Source: Parasponia andersonii (lineage: Eukaryota > Streptophyta > Magnoliopsida > Rosales > Cannabaceae). Taken from it: DNA of 64,000 nt. The stretch lies in assembly GCA_002914805.1 (NCBI GenBank), contig JXTB01000142.1:300390-364389 (forward strand). Reading direction: 5' to 3'. Made by a program: the position numbers and the translations under genes. The notes under the pieces are model-generated. The model was not told where the DNA came from and did no database searches. It saw only the letters and a program-made list of their open reading frames with translations. Below are positions 49,946 to 61,817 of the stretch, piece after piece (the stretch's first letter is position 1; each line of letters begins with the position of its first letter).

Positions 49946-50219
49946 GATGACATGATATCACAGTACAACAAATTATAATCATCTCAAATGTACAGCGAAA
50001 AGTGTCATAGATCACATCGAATATAACGAAACTTTACGAAATAAGAATCATTAACTAATGATATAACCTTTCCTTTCTAGACCTACACAGAATTTCTGAT
50101 CTTCACACATTGAAGTCCAGTCTATCTTAAACCCCCCCAAAAAAGAACAAATTCCAATCTCTGAAGTTGTATCCAAGAAAACGACAACGGTCGAAAGAAA
50201 ACGACAGCAAAAGGCAAAA
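47243..50219. other. Intergenic DNA, no gene seen
   Basis: The CHLP-like promoter must lie at the left edge; I see no firm TATA box. The remainder has poly-T/A tracts (47478-47502, 47578-47594), AT-rich decayed repeats around 48390-48730, and an (AT)n run at about 49897-49941. Open frames at 47362-47613 and 49501-49791 are mostly homopolymer-derived and lack family resemblance. Confidence 0.5.
49897..49941. repeat. (AT)n microsatellite
   Basis: A pure AT dinucleotide run of about 45 bp, about 280 bp past the end of the GDSL gene. Confidence 0.9.
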
Positions 50220-52749
50220 TCAAGTGAGCAAATCTTGGATATCCATAGGACGGCAGAGGCCAGAAAAGGGATGGCCAGACCAAGCCGAATCAGCCAACAA
50301 GGAGTTGACTCCTCTGGTGGGGTTGTATAGGTCCCACCACACGTGGCTTGCAGTGTTGTTGCAGGCCATCTCCATGGATAGGCACCCAATGGTTGCGCCG
50401 TACAAGCCCAGCCCACAACATGCGCTCTTCACATCCTCAAATCCTGCAGTTTAATTTGACAACACACTTGAATATGGATAATGTTCTAATACTCACCTTC
50501 TATTCAAGATTATGCATCATGATTCCAAAAAGTAAAGACAAAGTTCAAATTATTTAAAATGATACCATAGTCTGTATATGACATTTTTTTTTAGTACAAG
50601 CTAATGGTGTACATGCACTGTAAGCAGCTAGAGAAGTACAAGTTCTTAGACCAAAAGAGCTGAATTGAACAGAATTGCTTGATACATTTTATCCATTAAT
50701 ACATAGATTCTGCAATTTTGACAAACAGTTGAATTTGAAGTCGTTCTTGCACTTGGTTTCCATTTAATTTATGCAGAATGTTATAGTCATGAACTTTATG
50801 TAATCTCTGTCAAAGGATGGCATTTGGTTTTTGAGAATGGCTGATGTAAATTCTAAAATCTAAGCGGCCAGAGCAGCATAAATCGAATGGCTTGACACAC
50901 AATGAGTGAAAATCTTACTAGGTTTTACCAAATTGAAATGCAAGAATGTTTTAAACTTCTCTGACGAAAAGCAAGGGACAGGATAAAAGGAAATTTAGCA
51001 GTTCAATCCATGACTACCATTCAAATATCTTCCCTACCATCTTTGTGGTTCTTTTGGTTCTTTTATTGTCTCCTTTACTAAGATTACCTTCTATGTCATT
51101 TATTGATTAGTGCATAAATTCTTTCATCCATTCAAATCTGATGTTTTTGTGTTCAACTAACACTAAACAAATTAAAGGCCTTATAGAAAGGTTGCATGTC
51201 AAATGGGGTAGCAATAAAATTAAAAATTTTGAAAGAGGAGGATCAAAGAATTCATACCATAGCGCTCCGGGTTAGCTATGATCGCCTTTATCCCTTGATA
51301 AACGTCACAGAAGAGTACATGGGCATCAGGCATTTCCACATTAAGCTCTATAATTTTCTCCTCTAGCATTATGTTGTACTCTAGAACCAGGCTATTGATC
51401 CTATCCCAACATCCTCCTCCATTGTCTTCACCAGCCGCGAAATCAAACGATTCCAACGTCATTCGCGGAGTGCACCCCAGAGGCAATATTCCCTGGCATA
51501 TGATCTTCCTGATTTTCAAATCATGAAGGCTCCTCACAACATGTACCATTTCCGATACCAAAATGTGCGCAAATTCTCGGCTGCTGTACGTCGGTGTTGC
51601 ACCAGAGGAACTACTACTACTCAGGAAGAGGTTGATGTAGTCGTCTTTGCCAAAGGAGAGGTAGAAAACGGAGGATCTAATAAACCGGATCACCCTATCG
51701 GGGCTGAGCTGGAGCTGCAAGAGCTCAATCGTCTCGAAAACTTGGCGGAGCTGTTGGTTAAGCGACTGGTAGCCTTGGCTTCCGGGGTTCATGATTGTGG
51801 CTTGTGCAGAACCAAAGTTCAGCCCCCTAAGTAGGTCTCTGACCGAGCCGTTTTGATTGTAGAATGATAAGGTATATGGCAAGCCCATCTTATCAGCTGC
51901 TTTGATCACAAAACAACAATGATCAGAACTGTAAAACCTCAAAGTCCATGCTACTGAGAATTACTTCACCATAAAACACTATATACTATATTGGCAGCTT
52001 GAGACCTCTTTCTAATCACTAACTTGCATATGATGTGAGTTCATTCATTATTGATTGTTATGCAAATTATAATAAAAAAAAGGGTATATACCTTTTGACA
52101 TTATTATTTAAGGTCAGTGATATAGATACACTAAAATAAAACTCAATATTTATTAAATTTTGCCAGCTTAAAAATATTTATACAATGTTATTTCTGCCTA
52201 TAGAAAGTATATACGACAATATTAAAGCAAATATCTTCATTGTTCTATCAAAGAACGCAGAAGGCTTTAATGGGTTGGTTCATTTTGACCAAAGAATATT
52301 GGGTTTGCGATGCCAAGAAGAAAGAAAGCCATGATTACCAGAAAAGAAAGCAAGATCATTAATATCCATTAATGACCCATTAAAGAAGAAAATCATCCAA
52401 ATCTATTCATAAAAAAAAAAAAAAAAAAAAAAAAAACGAGAGAGAGAGATATATATATATATATACCAAGAAGATGGGGAAGAAGGTTGCCGTTTGAGCC
52501 ATTACAGGGAATGAGGGAGAGGTTTCGATGGAGCTGAGGGTAGAAGAGGGTGTTGCTCCCACAATCAACAGAAGAGTCCCCCAGTACGTACAATGCCGAA
52601 ACGTTTCGCCTCATTCCGGGCAACACTACCGGAGTTATTTCGCCGTGAGCTCCGGTACATGAGAGAAGCCCCATAACCAAGAAGAAGAAGAAACGCACCA
52701 CATTATTATCAAGAACCAACAACTCTCTCTGTTCTTTGAACCTTTTCAT
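50220..52749 (-). CDS. GDSL esterase/lipase-like protein, catalytic residues altered (3 exons)
   Basis: Exons in order: 52749-52467, 51896-51258, 50443-50220. They join to 1146 nt, 381 residues, GT/AG throughout. GDSL lipases are secreted serine hydrolases with a Ser, Asn, His set in blocks I, III and V. Residues 18-36 form a signal peptide (FFFFLVMGLLSCTGAHG). Block I is GDSSVDCGSN (Ser59 present). Block III is GKDDYINLF at 177-185, where the usual GxND Asn is Asp (179). Block V reads WWDLYNPT at 343-350, where the usual DxxH His is Asn (348). Other family features are present (GLNFGSAQA; GILPLGCTPR; Cys pairs near the C-terminus). Most likely a secreted protein with weak or no hydrolase activity; the changes may be typical of its subfamily. 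Confidence 0.88.
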
Positions 52750-53995
52750 CTCGCTACTGTGTTTTTCTTCTTGTTCGGCTTTTTCCCACTATTGTGTTAG
52801 CTTTTCTTGAATCTAAAACCTCTTATTTATTTATTTACTTTTTTAAACTTCTTCTGAGAACGCTAAAAAAAGCTTCAAACCATTCGAAGCCAAAAAGGAG
52901 AAAAACCATGGACTCTCGGGCTCCTAGTATCACTCCTTGCTGTCCAATATTTCAACTAGCTTTTATATATGCTAGCAGTTGGGGTCGTTACGACCAGCGC
53001 TGGGTTTGAAGGATTTTGGCTTCATTTCTAGTTCTTTTATTTTACTTCCTTGAGCTCTCATTTTGGTCTTCTTCAATGTTTTATCTCTCTGTTTTTGATT
53101 GCTTTTAACATTTTTATTTTGGGGGTTAAATATTCTTGTATAAATATGGCCTAAGTTTATGGCATAATTGTTCAGAGGCTAGTACACAAAAACATAGATC
53201 TCTTTAAATTTAGAGACAAAAATGAGATTTTTCTCTACTATTTTGAGACTAATAAAGTGATTAATTGAGAACTTGTACTTTTTGCAAATGGCCCTGAAAA
53301 TGAGTTAACATTGTCGCTATTTTAGATGCTATTTTGCCCCGCGTGCATAGGGATACTAACAATTGTTTGCAGCCTACTTCAAAGGAGGCCGCTCGTAGTC
53401 ATTGGCTAATGGCCTTGAGAAAAATTTGGACATTTTCTACTATTAACTGTAAATTGATCAAAAACAATTTCAGAGAGCAATTTGCATATGCGGATAGCCT
53501 TAGAGTACATAAGTTGAAAGAAACTTCATTTAAAAATAAAAAAAACAAAAAGACGAGGGGAAATATTACGAACTGAGGCAAGAATTGACTAATCAGTAAT
53601 CAATCGCGTCATAAAGCACTAATAAATGCGTGCTAAGCACAAACTGCAGTATTCTAAGTTTGTTCTGACCGGAACCTGTTACAGAATTACCATTAGATAA
53701 AGATGCAACAGATTTTCTGCTCGTCAAGAGATTTTAAACCAAATAACAGAGGACCTTCTGCGGCGTGTTACGGCATTACCATCATATAAAAATGTAAACC
53801 AGAAACAAATTTCATAGAGGGCCAATAGAGCTTTAGCTTTATTAATGCCATATACTGGCAGAGAATGGACGAAACTACGTTAGTTACCTTATCTGTAAAA
53901 AGTATAAAGTACAAGCTCATAATAAGCACAAGTACGACCAACAGAGGGAAAAAAAATGTATATGATTCCTAGCAAGCAAGAATTATTGCCTGCTC
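52750..53995. other. Intergenic DNA between GDSL and FBX2-type genes
   Basis: The GDSL promoter lies in the left half; FBX2 3' UTR in the right half, with an AATAAA on the minus strand at 53838-53843, about 155 bases past the stop codon. The stretches in between have no gene. The frame at 53334-53576 shows no family resemblance. Confidence 0.5.
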
Positions 53996-55699
53996 CTACG
54001 CCTTCAGCTTGCCACTCATACCACGTTTGCTGTACCAAACACTACTCCTATCGCCATTAACTGAAATATTCTTGGCTGCAACCGTGCATTGATCAGTGCG
54101 GCCACCTTTAGAGTTAATCTCTAATTGAAGCTTGTGTCTCCTCATCTTGTTCTCTAATCGTATTCCTTTCAGAGCACGCACCCTCCTTTCAATTTCTAAA
54201 GCTTGTGAGAAGTTCCAGATCCTAACCACACCTTCCTCACCTCCACATACAATCCGATCTGCACCAATATCCACTGAGAACAGATTGCTCCCAAACCCAT
54301 GTAACATCCTCTGTGGGGCTTCTACACTACAACGGTCCAATTGCTTAACTGCGCTCCTCCTTGAAGCACCGTTGCCAGTCCTAAGCAGCTTCCGCACATC
54401 AATTAGTGACAACTTTCCATCACTTGAAGCCGAGACAAGCCATGGAAACTCGAATGCCAGCGAATACACAGTACCTGAGTGAGGCACCCATGTTGCAACC
54501 TTCAAAACATTAGTCTCAATGCAATTATCTAAGATCTCAAACATGTGAATGGAACCATCCTCTCCTCCGGTAAAGAGGAAATTGCCAGTGTGGCTTTGAG
54601 CGAGGGAGCAAACGTTACCAACATGAGCTTTACAAATAACCGTCATTAGATTCCCGCTAATAGTGTTCCAAACATACACATCTGAACCGGATGAGCAAGC
54701 CAGAGTTGTATCATGAGGAACAAGTGCCCAAACCCAATCACTATGCCTCAAGACCTTTAAGCACTTCCGTGAAAAGCGATCCCACAAACGAACAGTCATG
54801 TCCCATGATCCACTATAAATCCTTGTGAAATCCAAAGCAAGAGAGGTAATGGGTCCCTCGTGCTCCCAAAGACGAAACTGGGTATTCTGGTTCTGAGGAG
54901 CCCTTACGTCAAACAAGTGTTGAAGTCCCTCCACTGCCATCCAACCGTGGATAAAGCCATCAGTACCACCAACCACCAATAGTTTTGTATCCGCTGCAAC
55001 GGCCCGGATAGTACAACCAAGTGATCGTGATGAAGCAAGGGCCAACCCTTCTTCCATGTCCCACACTCGAATAATTGAATCATAACCCGAAGTAAATATG
55101 AGTTTTGCTGAAGCCAAAAGGAAAACTGTGCGAACTGCTTCAGTGTGACCATACAAAACATCAATACTATACCGTCCCATAAAAGTCTTACTCCTAAACT
55201 CTCTTTCCACAAACAAATCCTTCCACGACTTCTCACTGGCAAGCCCTGATTCGAGAGGCCCTGGAATTGATGGAAGGCCCCACCTCTCACAATAAAATTC
55301 CTTCCAGACATGGTGCTCTGATGCAATCCTATAGAGATTCGTTGAGACACAAGAGATGACACCTAAATCTTTAGGACCAAGGCAATCCAGAATTTCCGAT
55401 ATCAATGCCGCAGGAAGGTCAGTAATCGACCGGCGACAATTGGAAAAGACATCATTACTCGTTTTCCGACTACAGGCGGCCAGAATTCCCTTCTTAGACC
55501 TAAATTCTAAGTTGGGTTTTGAACTTACAGCTTTTTCAGTTTTGGTTTTGGAATCTAATATCAGTTCCGAAATCTCAACTTCTTCAATTTCAGCTTCGGA
55601 ATTAACCCGATTCGAATCAAATTGTTCTTCACAAGAATTTTCTAAGCCGAATTTCAATTTCTCAGAAACCCCAATAATCTCTTGGCATTCAAATGCCAT
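53996..55699 (-). CDS. FBX2: F-box/WD40 protein, FBX2 type, intronless
   Basis: Single exon, 567 residues. The F-box binds SKP1 in an SCF ubiquitin ligase and the WD40 propeller recruits the substrate. The F-box is at about 91-138 (ITDLPAALISEILDCLGPKD ... CVSTNLYRIASEHHVWKEFY), then about seven WD40 repeats between 182 and 497, with blade ends IRVWD, HGW, VRLWD, VYVW, SIHMFE and VRIW. A basic C-terminal region follows (RRHKLQLE). The N-terminal 80 residues are acidic and disordered. Arabidopsis FBX2 (AT5G21040), which this resembles, has been linked to phosphate-starvation responses through bHLH32; the same role here is an inference. An intron in the 5' UTR is possible (donor near 56109). 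Confidence 0.9.
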   Translation of the reverse strand: MAFECQEIIGVSEKLKFGLENSCEEQFDSNRVNSEAEIEEVEISELILDSKTKTEKAVSSKPNLEFRSKKGILAACSRKTSNDVFSNCRRSITDLPAALISEILDCLGPKDLGVISCVSTNLYRIASEHHVWKEFYCERWGLPSIPGPLESGLASEKSWKDLFVEREFRSKTFMGRYSIDVLYGHTEAVRTVFLLASAKLIFTSGYDSIIRVWDMEEGLALASSRSLGCTIRAVAADTKLLVVGGTDGFIHGWMAVEGLQHLFDVRAPQNQNTQFRLWEHEGPITSLALDFTRIYSGSWDMTVRLWDRFSRKCLKVLRHSDWVWALVPHDTTLACSSGSDVYVWNTISGNLMTVICKAHVGNVCSLAQSHTGNFLFTGGEDGSIHMFEILDNCIETNVLKVATWVPHSGTVYSLAFEFPWLVSASSDGKLSLIDVRKLLRTGNGASRRSAVKQLDRCSVEAPQRMLHGFGSNLFSVDIGADRIVCGGEEGVVRIWNFSQALEIERRVRALKGIRLENKMRRHKLQLEINSKGGRTDQCTVAAKNISVNGDRSSVWYSKRGMSGKLKA

Positions 55700-57326
55700 A
55701 AAAGAGAACTGACCCTAAACTTGAATTAGAAGAAGGCCGTAAACTCAATCCCCTAACACCAAAAATCGAAGGGAGAAAAAAAAAAAAAAAAACCCAAACG
55801 CGGAAAAAAAAAATATTGGAATTGACAATTATCCTAAATAAGAACCCTAAAATAACGAGATAAAACCCTAGAAATCAACCCTAGATTTCAGAATCAATTG
55901 ACAGATAAATTGAGAAATTGAGAGCGAAATCAAGAGAAATCAAGGATATATATAAAAAAAAAAAAAAATCAAAAGTAAATAATGAATTCGGAGAAGGTTA
56001 CAGTGATCAGAAGCTATAAAATCCAATAAAAACCGAGAAAAAACAATAATGAAAATTTTGAAAAATAAAAATGGAGATGCGGGGGTGAGAGGGAATGAGT
56101 TCCACGGGTACCTTAAGAGAATAGAAGACGAGGCTCAAACGACAAAAGTCTCAGCGAATGACTTGAAGAAGAGAGGAGACTCTATAGGAAGGACTGATGA
56201 GGAAAATGCCGTACGAGTTTATGGGTGGTGCGAAGGGAAATGGGAATTGGATGCATTTGTTTTACGACTGATCTTCAAACCAATCAAACCTAATCAAACG
56301 GTTGGCGTAAGAGTGGTGGAAATCATACTATGGATTCAGCCGTACATCGTTATAATATTATGAACAAATTTTGTTTTAAAAAAAAAAAAATGCAAAGAAA
56401 AATTAAACTTTAGGTTAAACTACAAGGGATAATTAAGTTTTTTTTTTTTTTTTTTTGAGTAAAGGGATAGATTTTTTTTAATAGCAAATTTTCACTTAAA
56501 TGAATTTTTAATGCCCAGCAAGTATAATTTAGTCAAATTTAATTAAAAAAGAGTGTCGTTGTAAATCCTTCAAAGAGGGGAAAAAAAAAAAAAGAGTGCC
56601 ATTGTAAATAACTTTTATTCATGAGTGTTACTTTAATCTCAGTAAAAATTCTTTCGGATGATATATTACTTTTCAAAATGAAATTTTTGTTTTGGGGAAT
56701 TGTCTATTGTCACCGTATCATTTATGGGTGTTCATTGGTTCAAAATTGCTATCCCATCAAGGGTCAATTTGGGGCCGGGCTGAAGCCCATCCTATTTCGG
56801 TCCCCATTAAGTTTGTGAAAATTAAGCTTTGTACGACATTTTTAGAAAAATATTGGGAAAAATACAGTAAGTTCAGTTTTTTCTACATCTGATATCATAT
56901 TTTAAACTAAACACAGTTAGATACAGCTGCAAATGTAAGTTCTAGCAAGTGTGGTTTGGGTGCAATGAACCATGACAGGACTAATTATGGTTGTTGCAAT
57001 GAAAAAAAAATTACTGCGGGAGTAATGTTACCTCACAGGTTTGGCATTCACTTCAACATCATGAGAAGATGCTTCCGCCAAAAACAAATTCAACCGTTGA
57101 GGCCACTTCTAAATGTGTATATGCACATGTACATATGCATAATTTCATGGACATTTATCTTTTTTTGGAGACGATTTGGAGAAGAAAAATAACTATTAAT
57201 TAATAAGTCCTACACATATATAGCATGTTATTCAGAGCACATGGCATAAGTTATGTGATCCCAACAATCGATTCAAATGGAAAAATGGAAAGAAATAAAC
57301 TACTGATCAATCACAAAAGATAAAAA
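55700..57326. other. FBX2 leader/promoter and LTPG downstream DNA
   Basis: On the minus strand, cttaag|gtaccc near 56114-56107 is a plausible donor of a 5'-UTR intron and attcaag near 55720 a plausible acceptor. The open frame at 56049-56363 (plus) lies antisense to this leader and is not a gene. From 56400 to 57326 no exon is visible; it includes the 3' flank of the LTPG gene. Confidence 0.45.
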
Positions 57327-60300
57327 TCAGAAGAATATTGTGGAAGAAAATGTGATTGCAAAGCCCACTAGCACAGCTACAATGGAGGCTGTAGTTGCAC
57401 TCGAAGCTCTATTTCCACTGTTTTTTCCAGGTGAAGATCCTGCTGAAGGTAGACCACATGCAAACAATAGACAAATATATGTTTCAGATATTTACTTATT
57501 TCTCAAGTTATAAAGCGATTTGCATTATGTGGTTTAATTTATTTTCCAAACTAGGATTGTGTTTTTTCTTTGATAACATCAAAAAATCCTCTTAAACCCC
57601 CTTCATGAGTTAGGCTTAGGAAAAAAACTGTACATCTCGACTTTTACACTGACTTATAAGTACCAACTCATGTTGAATATGAATTAGTGAATGTTATTAG
57701 ACTCATTTTGTTAAAGATATCAAATTAATTTTAAAAAAAATAAAATTTATATGCATGTCACACTGGTATGAGATCACCTATTTCAAAAGGTTGTCTTATT
57801 TATTATCTCAAGTACTTTTTTTTTTTTAATAAAAGTGGAGCTTAACTAATGACTACCACTTACTACAAATTTAAAGGAAAATAACATACACACTCTACCA
57901 AGATTTGAACTCCTGACCCCCCAAATTCACACACACATCCCTCAAATCTTAGACCAACTGAGCTGGCCTCAATTAACTTATTATCTCAGGTACTTAATTC
58001 CTGATAAAGCAACAGCAACTACTCTTCTAAAAATAAATAAATAAATAAATGTTAAATTGAGTTTTTTTATTTTCATTGCTAATTTGTTATTTAGTAGTTA
58101 AATGGATCAAACAAAAACTAGGATAGTCTTTTGGGATAATAAATCTCAATCCATGTTACATTTCAAAGTTGAGACATGTGTACAAATGTACTACTATTTT
58201 TTTTGTCTATTAATTAGGTGGTCATGAAGAGAGTTAAGACCTCGATCATATAACAAGCGAACAAAACCCCCAGCTATTCAATTAAACTCTCTATTTCTTT
58301 TTATTTTCTTTTTTTTTTTTTTTTTGAAAGGACTAAACTCTCTATTTCTAGTTCTAAAAGAAATGTTATTATTCTTGTTAGGTCTTAACTGCCCAGTTTA
58401 GATGTATATATAGATATACTAGTTAGTCTGTCCTTAAGCATTTAGTAGTTTAGAATGCAGATACTAGTTAATAAAGCCATGACTAAGTCATCCATGAAAT
58501 ATTAGTCCCAAAAATCATTTAGTATCAACAAAATTGCTGTTTATATTTACTTGAGTAATATTAAGGGGTACCATATGGCTATATTAAAGAGCGGGACTTT
58601 GTTAATGAAATAATAATAAATTGAAGAAACTAGAGAGTTAAAATTTAAAAAGAAAAAAAAAAGTATATTTTTTGCTAAAGAGTAAAGGAGATCAAGTTGG
58701 AGTACCTGGTGATAGTCCTGATGATGGAGATGGACCTTCAGATGAAGTTGGAACTCCTACTGGTATTCCCAACACTGAAATGAAAAATAAAATTAAAAAA
58801 ATCCCTCAGAACAATGAAAATGATGACCCTGTTTAAAGAGTAGTCATTCTTGTAAGAGTCTGAAAAATCTAAGCTAATAATTATCATTTCAACTAAGTAA
58901 TCATATTTTCCTTCAAAAAAAAAGTAATCATATATATACGGATTAATTTAAGACTTATCATTTAAAAAAAATAGGACTTAAGACAATTCGTTTGGAGGCT
59001 AACTTAGACAATTAGTTTACAGGCTCTAATTTAACTAGTTATAAAATTTTTGGATTCAATTACAAGTTCTTAGCAGTTAGCAACAAGTCTAGGGTAGTTA
59101 AATTCATGTGTTTACTACTATACAATTTCAACATCAAATACAGTAAATTCTTTAAGTTTCAGATCATAAATTATATATGTTCCAAAGATTACTAATCGCA
59201 TTTTTTGTGGAAATAACTTTTTGTATGTGTTAATAACCAAGTATATATTATACAAGATGCATTTATTATGTAGTACTAGTAAAACATTTATAGGGGCAAT
59301 TGCATATATATACCCGATAGTTTTCAATTTTAAGAAAACTAAATCATGTATTATTAGAAACTACACTTTACTCCTTGATAATGTAATATAAAAATTCAAT
59401 TGCACACCTATAATATTTAATTTAGGAAAACAAAATTAATTGAAAAGAATTCCTCCTGATTCAGTATTTTGAAACAAAAATTATTTCCAGATAATTTCTA
59501 AAAGAAGAAAGTTGTTACCAAACAACCAAAAATCCAAAAGCACAATTGATTTTTATTAATATAGAAGTTATATGGAAATATTTTTGTTTCAGAAACATTG
59601 ATGGGAAGGTATTTTCATCAATTAAAACTTTTTTTTTGGTCCAAAATAAGATATTACAGGATGAAATTATTATTATATACAATCCCAAAAGAAGAAATAT
59701 AGTTTCCATGAAGACAATGTTAAATTAAATAAAAACTAAATGAGATATATTTGTGTAATTGACGATACATTTGTATTACATACAAATCATATATGTTATA
59801 TTTTTTAACTATTAATGATAAATGGTAATATACGATAGTATCTCCTATTTACTATATGGTAAGTTTACTACTAAATTAGTAATCTTGTTTTGCGTTTTTT
59901 TTGTTCGTGTCAAGGGGGTTGGGGGTGTTTGGAAATGTATCCTACTATGTAATGTAAAAGTGTCAATTTCATGTTTTTTTTTTTTTTCCTTTTCCTTTGC
60001 TGAATATGAAATTCAGGTTTTTTTTTTTTTCTTTTGGGTCTTTTCCTCCTCAATTATGTGCCTAAATTTACAAATTAAAGAGCAGTTGACCACAAACTAT
60101 TATAGCAACTATTAAACTTCCAACTGTTTATTGAAACATAACACATAATAAACTCCCTCAACTTATAAGATTGAAATGGCAATGTATTTAAACGTGAATT
60201 GACATGTTTTATTTGGTGAATGTGTCCATTAAATGGGGGAAGAAATTTGGTTGGAAGTGAGTAACGGTGAGTGTGGTATGGAGATCGAGTAAAGTAATAA

Positions 60301-61641
60301 GTAGCCATAAATAAGAAAACAGCTACATAAGGAAAGCTGGTATAGTAGGTATGTGTGTGCCTGCATGGTGTGGCTGATCACATTCACATGTGGCCTTGGT
60401 CACATGCAGTTGGCAGATAGCTAGCTCATGCCATATGGAGACATGGGCACCGCTGCCACCGTCACTGCCACATGCATGGCCACGTGTGGGCCCATCATTA
60501 GGCGGTGCCCTGAAATTATTACTATTCCAATTTGCTTTTATTGCTCAAACTCAACATTGTTCTCGTGGACAAGAGAATTATATGTGAAAGCATAGCTTGG
60601 AGTTGGTCATGAATTCTTATGAAAGGTGACATGTTAACCACATTTTTTGAAATATGTACATATGTTATATTTGAATTTTAACAAGTCATCATAACTTCAG
60701 AAATCTGCTATCTTACAATTTAGTGGATTTTTGTATGGGGCTTCGGAAGAGTGCTATTTCACTTTTGTCATTACTCATCCAGGGATTTTGAGAACTGTCA
60801 AAGTTTTAAATTTAAAATCATGATAAGGCGTTTAGAAATATTTTTTTATTACAAAAAGCCATCGACCGAGCTTTTGTCTAAGATGATGTTATATATGCTA
60901 ATAACCTATATACTTCATATAATAAATTTAAGAGAATTCTTTTTTACTTTTTAAGGTAAAATTTAAGAGAATTCTTAGTATTAGTTTTTCAATTTTCTTA
61001 GTGACTCTTATCTTTGCTTTCAGAGACGTGATTATCTAGATACGTACAGACAAGTAGTTCAACAAAAAAGAAAGGCAAAAAAAAAAAAGAAGAAGAGTTA
61101 TAATATTTTTTTAATAAATATGATGTATAATAAGAGACTTTAGGACAATAATGATAAACACAAGACCGCCAAACTCGCCCTAACTTTGGTCTCTACCTTA
61201 CTGATAAATTTGATTATAATATTGTGAAATTAATATATCTGATCTACCACATTAAACAATTATTATAAAAAGGAAAAAAAAAAACTAATCCAAGATAAAT
61301 CCAACTGCAATTTACATCTAAGATAAAGAAACTAAACTAAAAAATAACTAGATTTATTTAACCCCATTAGTGTTAGCTTAGTGATTTTATATAGTATGTT
61401 TTTATTTTACAAATTAATTAATTAAGTACAATTGTTGTCACTACTTATGAAAGAAAAGCTTCTAATTGCTCGATGAAGACATTATTACTCTACATAAAAT
61501 TCGGTACTCTTAATGGTTTCAAAATAGGAAGAGAAATTATTCAAAAAAAAAATGGAAAAGAAAACCTACTTATATACTAAAATTCCCTGGTATACTATGT
61601 TAAATTTAATTGATTCACTAAAAAATTTGGGCATTTGTGTT

Positions 61642-61688
<47 letters not shown>

Positions 61689-61772
61689 AGAATCCCTATT
61701 TACTCCCGTAACATATTTTTAGTACCAACACTAGAACTCCTCTCTTTATCAACGTGACTCTTAAAATGAACA

Positions 61773-61817
<45 letters not shown>

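Noticed and set aside
51640..51670. tgccaaaggagag, resembling the start of miR399
   Set aside because: It lies in the GDSL exon antisense, matches only part of the miRNA and has no hairpin partner.
54904..55362. Shifted frame within the F-box/WD40 gene
   Set aside because: Overlaps the real frame in another phase and shows no conserved motif.
57900..57970. Possible tRNA gene on the minus strand
   Set aside because: A- and B-boxes are present but the sequence cannot form a full cloverleaf and has an A tail and target duplication; it is a SINE.
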